Assembly (NCBI GenBank): GCA_039619475.1
Contig: CM077115.1
Span: forward strand, 157,455,774 to 157,519,773
Length of the DNA stretch: 64,000 nucleotides
Direction of reading: 5' to 3'
Source: Icerya purchasi
Taxonomy: Eukaryota > Arthropoda > Insecta > Hemiptera > Monophlebidae
Part shown: positions 47,636 to 59,439 of the stretch, piece by piece
How positions within the stretch are numbered: position 1 is the stretch's first letter
How the letters are laid out: each line of letters starts with the position of its first letter
Translations under genes and position numbers: made by a program
The notes under the pieces: generated by a model
The model's database searches: none
What the model saw: the letters and a program-made list of their open reading frames with translations, nothing else
What the model was told of the DNA's origin: nothing

Positions 47636-47925
47636 TTTAGAAATTTAAATCAGGAAATCGTATGTAGATACAAAGGTTATCATTTACATGAGAATGTAAT
47701 TTCTTTTGGGGTCCCGCAGGGTTCCAACCTTGGTCCTTTATTGTCTCTTATTTTTATAAGCGATATTGGGAGAAATATATCCTCGAAGCAGGATCTTTTG
47801 TTTGCAGATGACTTCAAAATTTAGGTACCAATTAGTTTATTATCTGATCGTGCGAAATTACAAAATGACCTAGAAAAATGAGGGAGCAAAATGAACAATT
47901 TTACTTTTAATTATTTTGAATGCTC
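47636..47925 (+). pseudogene. Reverse transcriptase fragment of a jockey/CR1-like LINE
   Basis: One plus-strand frame reads VISFGVPQGSNLGPLLSLIF, then ISDIGRNI, LLFADDFKI, a stop, LLSDRAKLQNDLEK, a stop, and GSKMNNFTF. GVPQGS.LGPLLF.IFI.D and the FADD.KI box are the B and C (palm) motifs of non-LTR reverse transcriptases. The two catalytic aspartates (FADD) are intact, but two in-frame stops and truncation on both sides make it a relic. It is distinct from the RNase H-bearing LINE family at 54-57 kb. Confidence 0.85.
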
Positions 47926-50104
47926 GCGTATAACACAGAGTGTAATATAAGTAATTATTTCTTTGAATAGTCAACGGGAATAATTCCATTATTAATAGCG
48001 AAAGTTGTGTTCGAGTTCCGAGTGTATTCAGATCATTTTCTTTTCATTTATAATTTTTGAAGTATAACTAGACATTTAAAAGTTGAAAAAAAAATCAAAT
48101 GATTTATATCCTAAATAAAAGAACACGTCGTCTGTTCCAAATATTCCAAATACAAAAGTTCTTCATATACGCAAAAAATCGTAGTTTATAACCGTTATTT
48201 GTTTAAGGGAGAAAAAATTTAGACACATAAATATACGTTTGTAAACGGATACGAAACTAGTTAAAGGTACACTTTAGTTTTAATAAAATGTTTAAGTAAA
48301 CTGTGAGTTAAACTGGAAAGTATATTGTAGACACTTTTCTAATAATTCAGTCTTCTGCATTAATACACTATAGTAAATTCATTTTACATTTAGATAAAAA
48401 TGGTAGGCAGGTGACCCTGACTTACTAATGAATACGTATTCGAAACAGTAAAAGTGTTCAGGAACGCATGTTCCGCCGATAACATGTGTGTTGATTTAAA
48501 TTAAATGTTTATTTTATGCACCAATTTTCTAATTTCATTTACGTTTTATGCAAAAATTGGGCATTTCAGTTTCGGATAATGTTATTTATGAGCAGATTGA
48601 TATTGATTATATTTCGATATTGAAATATATTTAATTTCGTGAATATTTAATGTTTAGAATTTCTTTCGTATTTAATTTAAAATAAAAATAAATGAAGTAT
48701 AACGGATTAAAATAATAACTAATAATAGAAACAATTTCTTTTATCTATCGGTATTTAAGATGGCTTGCAACTGTAACAGTACAGACGTCGAATGATAAAA
48801 AAGTGCATAATAAAGTATTTCTTCCGAATTTTCAGTTTGAAATAATATTAAAAAATTTTCGCGAATAAAATATAAATAAAATATAAAATATTTCTAGTAC
48901 CTAAAAAAATGTTTCTTTAATACAATTTGTAGATAATGTTGAACGTAATATTACAATATGGTCCTGAATTATTAACTAAATAGAAAATTTTGATTTCTGT
49001 TTCAATAAGAATAGTTGTGTACATCTTCGAAAGAAGTTGAACGAAAATGTATCAGCCATATTATTTCATCGTGACTCCGAGCTAGTTGCGTGACGTATGT
49101 TATTTCAGAAGTTTTTCCTTGCGGCAATCTACTCCAATGTGTACACGATAGCAATCAAAAGATTGTATATTGTGTATATATCGGATTTCCGGAAGAGACT
49201 ATTACGAATAAAATCTTAAAAATATTAATATTAAAAAGAAAATAAAAACTAAAACAAACGACATACATTAATCATTCAATCACGCAACTATAAACAATGT
49301 GAACAATTTGCGTTTTTGAAGATCATTCTGTGACGAGGCAGTTGCCATTTTATCTACGCGTTTTTAAAAGTGACGTGTTAGTATTAATATATTATATTGC
49401 AGAATGTTTTGTTTCTGATGATAATGATATTGTGTTTAATAGGAATTTCGTTTTAATTATGTAAACTACAAACATTTAAAAATAAACTGAATCTGATAAA
49501 ATTTTTGACTTGTAAATTCACTTCTTTATAAGATATCGGAATGTTCTGCTACGTTCATTACGATAACGAAAGTATTAATTATGTATAAATTTTGTTTGTA
49601 AGAAAACACGAATTTTTGTACATTAGTAGCAATTATTGTGTACTCGTTATGAATTGAATTTTTCTTGGTTTTTTGTTCTTTTTGTTAACAGCTTCACTGA
49701 CATGTATAATTTAATGTATTTGATTATGTAGGAAAAAAATTTATCAGATGAAAAAAGTATTTTTTCTTCCATTATTGGTTACTAGTCTTTAGAAGCGACT
49801 TAAAAGTGAATAATTGTGGCTGAAAATCTTACAATTATATCACTTATGCGACTATTTAATTTTTTGTAATTAATTTTATAGATTTTAAATTTTTGTTGGA
49901 ACTCAGTAGATCACATGAAATTCGTAAAAGTTAAAAGCATACAAATTTATAACTACGAATATACATATATATATTTTTAATGTAATGCACTGTAGATCTT
50001 ATTTATACTAATTAGTTGATAAAAATAGTAAAACATTATAAATATAAGCAATAAACGTCAAATTTGCACAATGAATACCTTAAAAATGTTTTTAATATAT
50101 TCAT
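47926..50104. other. Gene-free stretch
   Basis: Very AT-rich. No ORF, repeat boundary or RNA gene recognised. Confidence 0.55.
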
Positions 50105-50300
50105 CGTAAATAATTTGTCGAACACAACTGTGTTAAAGAAATGTAATGTGTCCATTACAGTCTGTAATGGGCACATTATATTATACGAAATGGGGATAAA
50201 TAAAATAAAATAAATATAGAAATTATCGAAAATGTGATGCGAGTGAGATTGTGCGCGTGATTGAAATCCTGTTTGTCAGCTGGGGGGTAAATGTATCTTC
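50105..50300 (+). repeat. Dispersed repeat, copy 1 (hairpin plus conserved tail)
   Basis: It contains a 15-bp hairpin, AATGTGTCCATTACA against TGTAATGGGCACATT (50143-50174), and about 80 bases later GCGCGTGATTGAAATCCTG followed by GTCAGCTGGGG. Both parts recur in the same order at 51045-51165. Confidence 0.45.
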
Positions 50301-50481
50301 ATGCGGTCACTGGAGAAATACCCACTATATTAATAATAAATGACGGTGATTGGGCGAGGCGAGGAGAAAGGGAAGATACGAAGAGATACAGAAAAAGTGG
50401 TTGCGAAGATAGATCAGGGAGTCGGCGGTTCTGTTTTTGGTCAGACATCTGAAGCGGTCATTGTTTTTTAAGAAAAGATCT

Positions 50482-50697
50482 TCAGAAAGAAGTCGCCCTT
50501 TTACGGTCCTTGCGTGCAAATCGCCTTACGAAATATTTGGCGAAGGCAAAATGAAATAGTAAAATCGCTAATCCGATAAAATAATAAAATACTTGAATAT
50601 TCGTCCACGGTATTCGAGACCGTGGCGGAAAAACAAGAACACCTAAGAATATTTCATTTGGCATCCCTAGTTGCCATCTAAATTCATAAACGTCCAT
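50482..50697 (-). CDS. Possible 71-residue single-pass membrane microprotein
   Basis: Not recognised. The minus frame begins in a good start context (AAATATGG). It has a polar 30-residue N-terminus (MDVYEFRWQLGMPNEIF), then one hydrophobic helix (VFYYFIGLAILLFHFAFAKY) and a strongly basic C-terminus (RRFARKDRKR). This is the layout of small single-pass membrane proteins, and its composition is less biased than that of neighbouring random frames. It lies between two copies of a dispersed repeat, so it could also be part of a mobile element or simply chance. No splice sites or promoter were seen. Confidence 0.25.
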   Translation of the reverse strand: MDVYEFRWQLGMPNEIFLGVLVFPPRSRIPWTNIQVFYYFIGLAILLFHFAFAKYFVRRFARKDRKRATSF

Positions 50698-51044
50698 ATT
50701 TAACGTTTCAATATAACGGTAACTGTGAATGTTTTAAACATTTAATAGTATATTTCGCCTGAATCTGACGGAAGTCTATATATTTGTATATACTAAGGAA
50801 CTATTAGCCGCTTCGCAGCCCAGTCCTTTGGATTTTTAGTTTTTTCATTTTGTGAATTTTTTGAAATAAAACATGCAATTCTCACGTAGTTTTTATTTAA
50901 AAACAATGGGGCACAAGTACGGCGATAAATAAAATAAAATTTGGATTAAAATATCTTAAAAACTAAAATCGGTAATAGCGTAAATGTACGCGAAAGAAAT
51001 ATTTTAAATTTGATGTTCTGTAAAATGATATATTAACTATACTT

Positions 51045-51190
51045 TGTAATGTGTCCATTACATGGTTCAAATAAAATTTGAAGAAAAAGAAAATAAAACA
51101 TAATTTAGAATGGGTGGTGAGAAGGTAAATGCGCGCATGTTTGAAATCCTGTTGTCGGTTGGGGTAGCCAATCGTCGTCCATCTATAAAA
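51045..51190 (+). repeat. Dispersed repeat, copy 2
   Basis: GTAATGTGTCCATTACA at 51047 and GCGCATGTTTGAAATCCTG near 51132 match copy 1 in order and orientation. One arm of the hairpin is lost. Confidence 0.45.
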
Positions 51191-51850
51191 AAGGATCTGC
51201 CTGATAGGGTTAGCTCCAGCGATCATCGGCGGAAGGACGGGAAAATTTAGAAATAATGGAAAAAAGTTTTTTTTATAGAAAATCAGTCGTGTTTTACCTT
51301 GGGTGAAGTTAATTACTCTTCTTCTCTCAAGTCAGTCAGACGTTAGTCATCAGTTTTCCTGCATAACAATTATGGTTTTGTAGTCAAGACAACTGTACAG
51401 CTGCAACTATAAATACGGTTATGCATAATGGCATTTGAAAATATGTGAAGCCTGCTAATTAAAAAAAGGAAAATCGTACTTTCTCAGTATTTTCCTTTGC
51501 TAATATTGTTAAAAAAAAAAAAAAATCCGATTATTTCCAATCCCAAGTCTCATAATTTATACTCTAGATTCTCTCCTTCGCCATTTTTTCCGCTTTTTAA
51601 ATCCTCTCTTCGTCCTAAATCGCCCATCTTCCACAAACTTTCTAACCTTAAATTCCACTGCGGTCCTTCTTCACAGTTTCATAATTTCCCTTTTAACGGT
51701 CTTCCCTCTTCTTCTAATGGATGAGCTCTCAATAGATTTTTCTCCTCCTCTGGAAACTCCTTCTCCATCAACAGTAGTCGCTCGGTATTAATTACTTCTA
51801 ATCTTTTGACATATATATGTCTTTAGGCTGGGGGTCAACTTAAAATCATG
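51191..51850 (+). other. Gene-free stretch, possibly a LINE scrap
   Basis: A pyrimidine-rich plus frame (51497-51724) is rich in Ser, Pro, Phe and Leu, as seen in LINE 5' coding regions of this window. No domain can be recognised. Confidence 0.25.
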
Positions 51851-51917
51851 TAACGCAACGCAAAACGCAACGCAACGCAAAACGCAACGCAACGAAAAAC
51901 GCAACGAAACGCAACGT
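51851..51917 (+). repeat. AACGC pentanucleotide minisatellite
   Basis: Repeated AACGC units with AAAACGC and AACGAA variants over about 65 bases. Confidence 0.85.
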
Positions 51918-52164
51918 TCTCTTTCTAATTTCGTAAAACATTTTAACATTCCGCAGATAATTTCGTATAACTTTTTTCTTGTCGTCTGAAGGTTTTGCGC
52001 GACAATTCTCGAAATTCAGAATTAAAAACCCAGCACTTGGAATGGTATGTGGCGATTTAATTTTTGCTAGGTAATTCGATACGTAATTTTCACGTAATTG
52101 CCTGTTCACTCGATTTAATTTATATGTAAATTATATTCAACTTCGTGACTCGTAAAAAATAAAA

Positions 52165-52965
52165 AATAATAATAGAAAACCAAAATCAATGGCCGATCGA
52201 CGCTGGAATCAAGTGAAAGCAAGAGGGACGAGGAATTTCAGAACAGCCATGAATTCCTTCAGTTCATGAAGGAAACACCTTTCGGTTCCAATACTACCGA
52301 AAATGAGAAGTTTGAAGCGTTTCTTTCGATCCATCGATTTGAATAAACCGGCTTTAAAGAGTGGTGCCGAACGAAGCCGTGAGTGGCTACAACGGCAAAT
52401 GAATAAAAAACAAAAAGTTTGCAATGTAGAACCAAAATCAATGGATTCGCCGCAGGAATCACATAAACGCAAGATCGATCGCCTTCAAATTGGTAAACCT
52501 TATATGATCAGAGCGAATATTGACGTGCTAGATGGTCTGGTCAGCGGCTCAGTCGGCACTTTACGCTACATCGAAACAAGTGTGATAAAACGATTCTGGC
52601 TGTCTTTTGACCATTCAAAAATCGGCCGTTTACTGCGCTCAAAAGCCCAGGGACACGTACTTGCAAATCCGAACATCGATCATTCGTGGATATCGATAAC
52701 TCAACGTACTTGCATCGTGCAAACAAACAGTAAAATCGTTACTTGTAAAAGTCCCCCTTGTTGCAGCCTGTGCAATTACTATACACAAATCACAAGGCGC
52801 TACACTCGATCATTTACAAGTACGGTAAGTGTCCTGGACAGCAGCTCGTTTGTGTAGCCCTTTCTCGCGTCTCTTTGCTGGACTATTCCTAACGAATCAC
52901 GATGGTGTGATCACACATTTTATCACCATCGCGGAGAGCTGAATCGATATCCTTAAAGGGAAGAG
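52165..52965 (+). pseudogene. Helentron-type Pif1-like helicase, C-terminal part
   Basis: The plus frame at 52303-52857 reads LQIGKPYMIRANIDVLDGLV and SGSVGTLRYIE, the region of Helitron Pif1-like helicases usually written L..G.PVMLLRNID...GLVNG..G. After a one-base shift near 52745 it continues VPLVAACAITIHKSQGATLD, then CPGQQLVCVALSRVSLL, and after another shift AGLFLTNHDGVITHF. SQG.TLD and VALSRV are superfamily 1 helicase motifs V-VI. GLFLTN after the last motif and the nuclease following at 53110 point to the Helentron lineage rather than canonical Helitron. The N-terminal Rep domain and most of the helicase are missing. It is not a cellular PIF1 gene. Confidence 0.85.
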
Positions 52966-53109
52966 TTTACTCGTCTCGAACGGCATCATTTACAAACGGT
53001 AGGTGATCAGTGCCGGAATTTTCTGAATCGTTCTACGCAGACGGATTCCACATCGCTCTCGTTGTGTACATTCAACACTCAATCGCTAAACGCACACTTG
53101 CTCGATTTA

Positions 53110-53786
53110 ACTAGCGATTAATCCGTGATGTAAATTTCTTGCCTTGTCTGAAACGTGGATTGAAAACGATTGTTCTATTGAAATGGTGGATTTCGCACTC
53201 AATTTAAAAGGAATGCGATTGAATCTGGTGGTGTCGCCATTTACAAAAATATAACTGTTTTCAACGCATTGCAGTCTAACAATATCAAAAACGATTTGCG
53301 GAAGTTTGATCAACATAATATGAGCGTGGATCAACTCGCGACATGTCATGACGGTGTTGGCGACTTTTGCTCGGTCAAGACAACAATCAATGCTAAAAGA
53401 ACTATACTCGCATCAGTTTCTCAGCGAATAGATCGTTTGAGAAAATTCAGCAATTCATCGTCTTAAATCTTATAGCGTACAGTCCTAAATTAAAGGTACC
53501 TGAAAAACATAATTATCACGATATACCGATGCTCGTTAGTGGAGACTTTAATTTGGATTTAAGGGGACCGCACAGACCGGAATTTATTGGATTTATGCAC
53601 ACCGAGTTAGGATTACAACTAAACAACGATCTCGCCATATCTACTTCACGAAGTAGAAAAATAATTGATTCTGTAATCGATCATCTCGAAACACGTGAAT
53701 ATGTAACATATTACAGTAGCCATCGTCCATTATTATCTATAACTTGCAATTCTGTTAATTCGAATGTTGTAAATGATGAAAGATAA
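53110..53786 (+). pseudogene. AP-endonuclease-like (EEP) domain of the Helentron
   Basis: Fragments in shifting frames read LALSETWI (53141-53161; N-terminal EEP strand with the catalytic Glu), EMVDF, SVDQLATCHDG followed by VKTTINAKRTILASV, then LVSGDFNLDL (53529-53560; the D-x-N catalytic motif), LGLQLNNDLAISTSRSRKII, DSVIDH and YYSSHRPLL (53709-53735; final catalytic His, with the usual preceding Asp replaced by Ser). This fold occurs in LINEs and also C-terminal to the helicase in Helentrons. Here it follows helicase motif VI in the same orientation after about 150 bases, so the Helentron reading is preferred. Multiple shifts and stops are present. Confidence 0.75.
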
Positions 53787-53929
53787 TACAAAATAAAAAT
53801 AAAATTTAAAAATTAACGGGACGTTTTGTAGATTTATTCTTTTTTATTTACAAAAACAATTCTACACGGTAGCTATTTCCTTTTTGAATATATTAAATCT
53901 CAAAGACATATATATGCACTGATACTTCT

Positions 53930-54103
53930 GCGAGTAACGTAGAAATTTGAGGTTTTTTTTTCTTTAGCCACTCCTAATCCTTCTTCCTCTACTTCTTTTT
54001 CATCATTCAGTTTCCTGACCGAAACTATCATGGAGCTTCTGGCATCTAAGAACATTGCATCTTCTCCTTTCTTTGCTGACTCCCTACCATTTTTCCTGTC
54101 TAG
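53930..54103 (+). pseudogene. Possible LINE 5' coding scrap
   Basis: The plus frame reads ATPNPSSSTSFSSFSFLTET followed by IMELLASKNIASSPFFADSL, in a style like the LINE sequences downstream, and ends where a hAT-like terminus begins (54104). Identity is uncertain. The minus frame at 53900-54115 is the shadow. Confidence 0.25.
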
Positions 54104-54141
54104 CAGGGTGGCCACCTAACCGAGAAAACCGGGGAACCAAG
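54104..54141 (+). mobile_element. Broken hAT-like terminus
   Basis: CAGGGTGGCCACCTAACCG followed by GAAAACCGGGG matches the left end of the MITE at 54761. CAGGGTGG is a typical hAT terminal sequence. Only the end is present. Confidence 0.5.
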
Positions 54142-54489
54142 AATATTTTTCCTTGTTTCCCTTTCCCTCATTTCTTTCTCTTTCTTTTTCTTTTCCTTTT
54201 CCCTTTCCTAGTTCTTTAAGTAAAGTAAGTCCCGTAGCCTTAGCAGGACGTCGGGGATTGTGAAGTTAAGGTTCATAGTGTAATAAGCCCAACGATACTA
54301 ATGAGAGTAGGAGAGCCAGTTCCTTACTATCCTCTCTCATAATGCAATGGCGGATCCACGGAGGGGGGAGATAGGGGAACTTATTCCTAAATTCTATTTC
54401 TAATTTTCTAATTGCTTTTCTCTCTTCCTTGCCATCCTCCAATATCCAATCGTCATAGAACAGTCTCATCCTACTGGTGAAACAAGGAA

Positions 54490-57195
54490 TGTAAATTTCC
54501 ATTCGATCATAGCCGCGCTACATTTAAAGTATTCTGTTTTAATTTCGCTTTTAAGAATTTTCTGACTCGTAAACAGACCAATGCTCGAGATATATTTTGA
54601 AATTTTCAAAGAAGTCTCGCTGAAAAAAAATTTTCTCTTCGTTTTCAAGGAACTACTCCACTGGCCCATTTTTGGAAAATGGCCAGAACATTTAAATTCC
54701 CCTATTCTGAACGTCGTTCTATTTGTAAGATCTTTTTGTGGATAGCCTGCTACCTTTTATAGGGTGGCCACCCAACCGGAAAACCGAGAATTTTGCAAAA
54801 CCGGAAAAAACCGAAAATAAGCCGGGAATTTTGCCGTAAAACCGGGGAAAAAAACTAAAAATTTCCACAAACGATATTTTTAATAAGAAAAAATCACTCG
54901 AAGCACAAATGAATGCATTTTTTAATGTACTTTACTTTAAATAAAAATGACGAAGTTCTGTTTTATTCATATAAAATATGCCGCGATGGTCAAATATTAT
55001 CTATAGTAACAAAAAAAGTTCACTCTTCTTTTTGTACAATTCTAGTAATCAGGAAATCGGGAGGATTCGGACCGGGAAAACTGGGAATTTAAAAATTACA
55101 TTTGAGTGGACACCATGTTTTATCGATGCTGTCGCTCTAGTTTGCATTCTAAACGTTGAAAAATCTTATCCTTGTCCGTTCCCAAAAGACTACTTGCTAT
55201 TTCCTTACTTTCGCTTTCCATGTCAATGAATTGAAATCTGTTCTTAAAAAATCTTCCAGTCTCACTCCGGATTTTGATGGTATACCCTTCCTTGTTTTTA
55301 AGTATCTATATTACCTTTCTATCCGTACTCTTCTTATTATATTTAACTCCTTATTTTTCAAAAGTGTTTCATATCCTTCCTGGAACTATTTTATTATTGT
55401 CCCTATTCTTAAGAATAATTCCTCTTTACGTCCTATTTCCTTGGCTTCTTGTTTTAGAAAATTATTTGACGGTATGCGTAACAAGCGTTTCGCTCAGTAG
55501 CTGGAGCATAACAACGTATTTTCTCCCAATATGTTCGGCTTCCGTCCTGGTTTAGGGCCAGCTGATTCTGTCAGTCTTTTTGTTTCCTATATGTATAAAT
55601 CGTTTACCAATCAACAATACACCATTGCTGTTTTTATTAATGTTTCCTGCGATTTTGATAATAATTTGCATCTTCCTATTCTTGGAGGTAGTATGATAAC
55701 TCGCAATATTTCTATGATATTGGTTTCTCTCATTATCAATCTCATGCAGAACCATTACATCCATTTCTATTTTCGTTTTCTCAGGCTGCCAGAGGTGTCT
55801 CTCACTATCTTCTTCATGGTTCTTGTCTTAGCCCTGCTTTCTTCAATATTTATACCATCTTAGCTGTTTCTTTTTCTATAGGTTCCTGCTTTTTGTTCTT
55901 TATGGACGACATTTTGTTCTTTTCTTCCTCTCATACTATTATATACGCGAATGAGAAAGTTAATTCATCTCTGATTAGTTGGAACAATGTCTTTCTGCGT
56001 TACATCTTTCAGCTGCTCCTTCATAGTCTTCTTATATTGTTTTTTCCCTTCAATCTTACAATGAAAGCCCTTTCTCTTACTAGCTCAAATTTCTTTGTGT
56101 TTTAGTTCTTTCTTGTCTTATACTATTTCGGCCTCGATTTTGATTAATAATCTTCTTTACCTTTCCTTTGACTTCGCCGTTGTTTCTCATCGTTCCAATG
56201 TAATCTTCTTTCCTCTTTCTGCTAAATCTCTTCCTAAATTTGTAGGCGAAGTTCCACAGCACCAACAAGTCCCTATTTCCCTCCCATAAGACCATATGGT
56301 TTGAAAACCCCTAGTGGAATTGGAGTCTTATTCATTTTTTCTGACATCAGTCATTTTGAGTTTTTTCATCGTCTTTTTGAACTATCTTTACCACTGAACT
56401 TATCGGCATCTTACGTTTCATTGTTTATATCTCTTCTCAAAGCTCCTTTTCCAACTATTTGATTATCTCCAACTCCGTAATTGCCTTCCAAGCTGTTTCC
56501 GTCATTTCTCTATTCGCTTTTGTAATTTTGTCACTCTTTGTATTCGATCCCTTATCTACCATCTTCTCGCTCTCCATTTCATCTATGTTGATTTGCTCTG
56601 GTTTTCTAGTCACGTGGGCATTGAGGGTAATGAAATGGCGGATTCTTCAGCTAAAGTTGCTTCATTTTTCTGCTTCTATTTCAATAACATTTCTGCTTTC
56701 AACCTGCTACTCTTATGGTTAAAATTTCGTATCAGATTCTGGTCAGATATTTATGCTTCTTCTTTCTCTAACATTTTTTTTTTCTATTTGTCCATCCAGC
56801 AGAAACTTCCTATCCACTCTTGGTTTTTGACTTCCTTCTCTGCGGTGTTCTGCTGTCGTATTCGGCATTGATCATATTCGGTTACCTTCTTTACGTTTTT
56901 GTTTTTACTTAACACCCTCTCCTTCATCTTCACCTAAATTACGAAACCGTCTGTGATCCCAACCATATCTTCTTTGCTTCTCTCCCCTCTGAACGTGCCA
57001 TTCCTTATTCTGATTTGTTGTCCCTGCGGTTTTGCGCCTCATATGTCCTGCCATTTCCTTCCCAGTCCATTATTCTGATTGTTGGTTTCTCCATTCTGGT
57101 TATTTTTTACCGGATCAGTATTTAAATAACCTCCTCCTTTCTTGTTATTGCTGGGTGGAGATCCTTTGTTAACGACCAAGGAAAAAAAAAAAAGA
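54490..57195 (+). pseudogene. Degenerate RNase H-bearing LINE ORF2 and 3' end
   Basis: Order seen on the plus strand: the linker before the reverse transcriptase (GTTPLAHFWKMARTFKFPYS, about 54650-54705), interrupted by a MITE (54761-55115); RT fingers (LTPDFDGIPF, 55261-55290); PILKNNSSLRPISLASCFRK; FGFRPGLGPADSV (55534-55572); GSCLSPAFFNIYT; and the palm box FMDDILFFSSS at about 55899, where most LINEs have (Y/F)ADD. RNase H follows (WFSSHVGIEGNEMADSSAKV, 56597-56656), then a C-terminal region and an A tail at 57180-57195. The RT frame is open for 55156-55863 except for one TAG at 55498 and shifts once near 55700. It belongs to the I/R1/LOA-type LINEs with RNase H. Fragments at 25.2, 25.8 and perhaps 43.6 kb look related. 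Confidence 0.8.
54761..55115 (+). mobile_element. hAT-like MITE (about 355 bp) inserted in the LINE
   Basis: The left end AGGGTGGCCACCCAACCGG and right end GAGTGGACACCA are imperfect inverted repeats. Inside are repeated ACCGGAAAA and CCGGGAATTT words. The flanking 8-mers CCTTTTAT (54753-54760) and TGTTTTAT (55116-55123) match at six positions, as an aged hAT target-site duplication would. The LINE frame is recognisable on both sides. No transposase. Confidence 0.6.
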
Positions 57196-59439
57196 GTGAA
57201 TAATGACTAGTTTGATTTATTCCATAAAGCTGTAAAACAGTATGTAAAATATTTTCGAAAAATATTTTGTTGTATTCACGAGTTACTTATATTTCTTTTT
57301 TTTTAAAATATTTTTTATAATTACATATTTGGTAACTAAGTTGTTTTATAATTTTTCACCCAATTAGTACCTTATTTGTTTGACGATGCATATAATTAAT
57401 ATATTTTCTTTAAAATGTATGAAATATTCATTTTACATTTTTTACTTAAAATTTATAATATATTTTTTTAAATTATCTATAAAATGTTATAAACATTTAT
57501 GCGATCACAATTTTTAATTTAAAAGTGGGTTAATAATGGCGGTAGCAATTGCAATGAAAATAATTTTATCGTAATAAAAATGTGTTATGTAGAGTTTCCG
57601 ACAGATAAATTTTATTTTAGTCTTTTCCTCTGTAATTGACGATCAACGATTATCCTTTCTTTGCTCTTTTTCAGATCAGTTTTGTTTTGAATTTCGGATT
57701 TCCACAAAACTCAAGTTTATTTAAAAAAAAAATGAAAAGTAAAGAAAATCTTGTCTAATTTTTTTTAGGTAAGCTACTGCAATGCAGTAAATATTAATAA
57801 TTAAATAAAGTGCAAATTGTAATTAAAGGATATTATTATACATTTAAAGTTACATATTTCTACATGTTAATATCAATAGTTTGTTTTTCTGTTTTTTTAT
57901 TTTTTATTTTTTATTTTTTATTTTTATTTAGTTTGTTCAAATTTTGTATATGCAATAATTTGTCATAAGACTCTATTGTACTAAATATAAATAAGTAAAT
58001 TTTATAATAATACATATGCATACATATGTAAAAACAATTTTCTACCCGTCTCCGAAATAATCTACCACGGCCTAGTTATTGTTAGTACGTACAATGCAGA
58101 CATTTTATTCCATGTCCAGTCTTTACTTGGTAATATTGAATAGTTTTAAGTAAGATGAAAAAAATCAACATTTTTTTCTTTAAATTGCTTAAAAAAACAA
58201 TCATCTTAATCTTTTTTTGACGTTAAATGAAATTACTAGCCAATATATAGGAATTTATTTCTTCTTATATAATGTTTAGCATTTCGGTTATTTAAAATAT
58301 CTGCATAAAATTGAGAATTTTTCACACAACAAATAACACATTCAAACAAAAAGTATAAATCTCTCTTAATATACTTCCTAAAACTATTCATTATTCCAAA
58401 CACCTGGGCATGTAGATATTACATAATGAAATTCATTTTTTTATGTAGTATTAGATATAAAATTTACATTTTTTTATAATTACAAATTAAAAGAAACATT
58501 ATTACTTTATAAGTATCTAATAATGTTTTTCAGCTTCATTTCAGTACACAAATAAAATATTATATTCAATATGTAGCATAAAACTAATTGAGCAACCTAT
58601 GTGGTCAATAATAATGAGCAATTAACATCATTTTAGAAAATAATTAACATGCACTTAACAGCATTATATAGTAGATAGTGCTTTAACAATGCAAATATAA
58701 GTGTTTTATGAAAAATACAAATAACCACATTTCAATTTTTTGAGGGAATATTTTAATAAACGTTAAGTATGAATTTAACAATCAGCTGGGGAAAACAGTT
58801 AGAAATATTGTGTTATCTATAATTAAATTAAAAAATTTTTATGACAGAGTGACGATCAATCGACTGATAATGCCACAGTCACGGCCACTCTGTCAATAGC
58901 TGCTTGTATTTATTTGTATCTTGATCTTCAGTGTGATGTTTTAATGACGTAGTTTTTAAAAGAGCGTAAGTGTAACGCTACTGTCTCGTCATTTAGTGGA
59001 AAGTAACATAGATGACGTAGGAGTGTATGATGATAAACTGCATCTTACAAAACATGTGACATCCAGTTTCTGTATAACAACAAAAATAGAACTGAAACGA
59101 TAATGAATTGTAACGTCCATATCGGCTGATTATTTATTAACACTTTTCTTCAATTCGCTTTCACGCTTGTTTGTTTGTTTGTCTGTAATTAAATCTGAGC
59201 TCTATTTAAAGCATTTTCCGCTGATTAAAATTATAAAATTTTGCGTAGACCTTTGTTTTAGATGACAATACAATAATCCATAATTATTTTCGACCTATAT
59301 GCGTTACTGGATGTGTAGGGTATGTAAGATCAGGAATTAGGCTAAATATCTTTGTATATATATATGACTGTTACTAGATAATAAAAGAAAAAAAAAACAC
59401 GAGAGTAGTAAACAAGAAAGAACATGTTTCTAATTTTGC
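57196..59439. other. Gene-free AT-rich stretch between LINE and Helitron
   Basis: Very AT-rich, with a TTTTTATTT array near 57895-57925. A perfect 10-bp inverted pair (TGACAGAGTG / CACTCTGTCA) lies near 58844-58903. Nothing else recognised. Confidence 0.5.

Noticed and set aside
52303..52857. Cellular PIF1 helicase gene
   Set aside because: The frame is Helitron-type helicase, truncated and frameshifted, and followed by a transposon nuclease.
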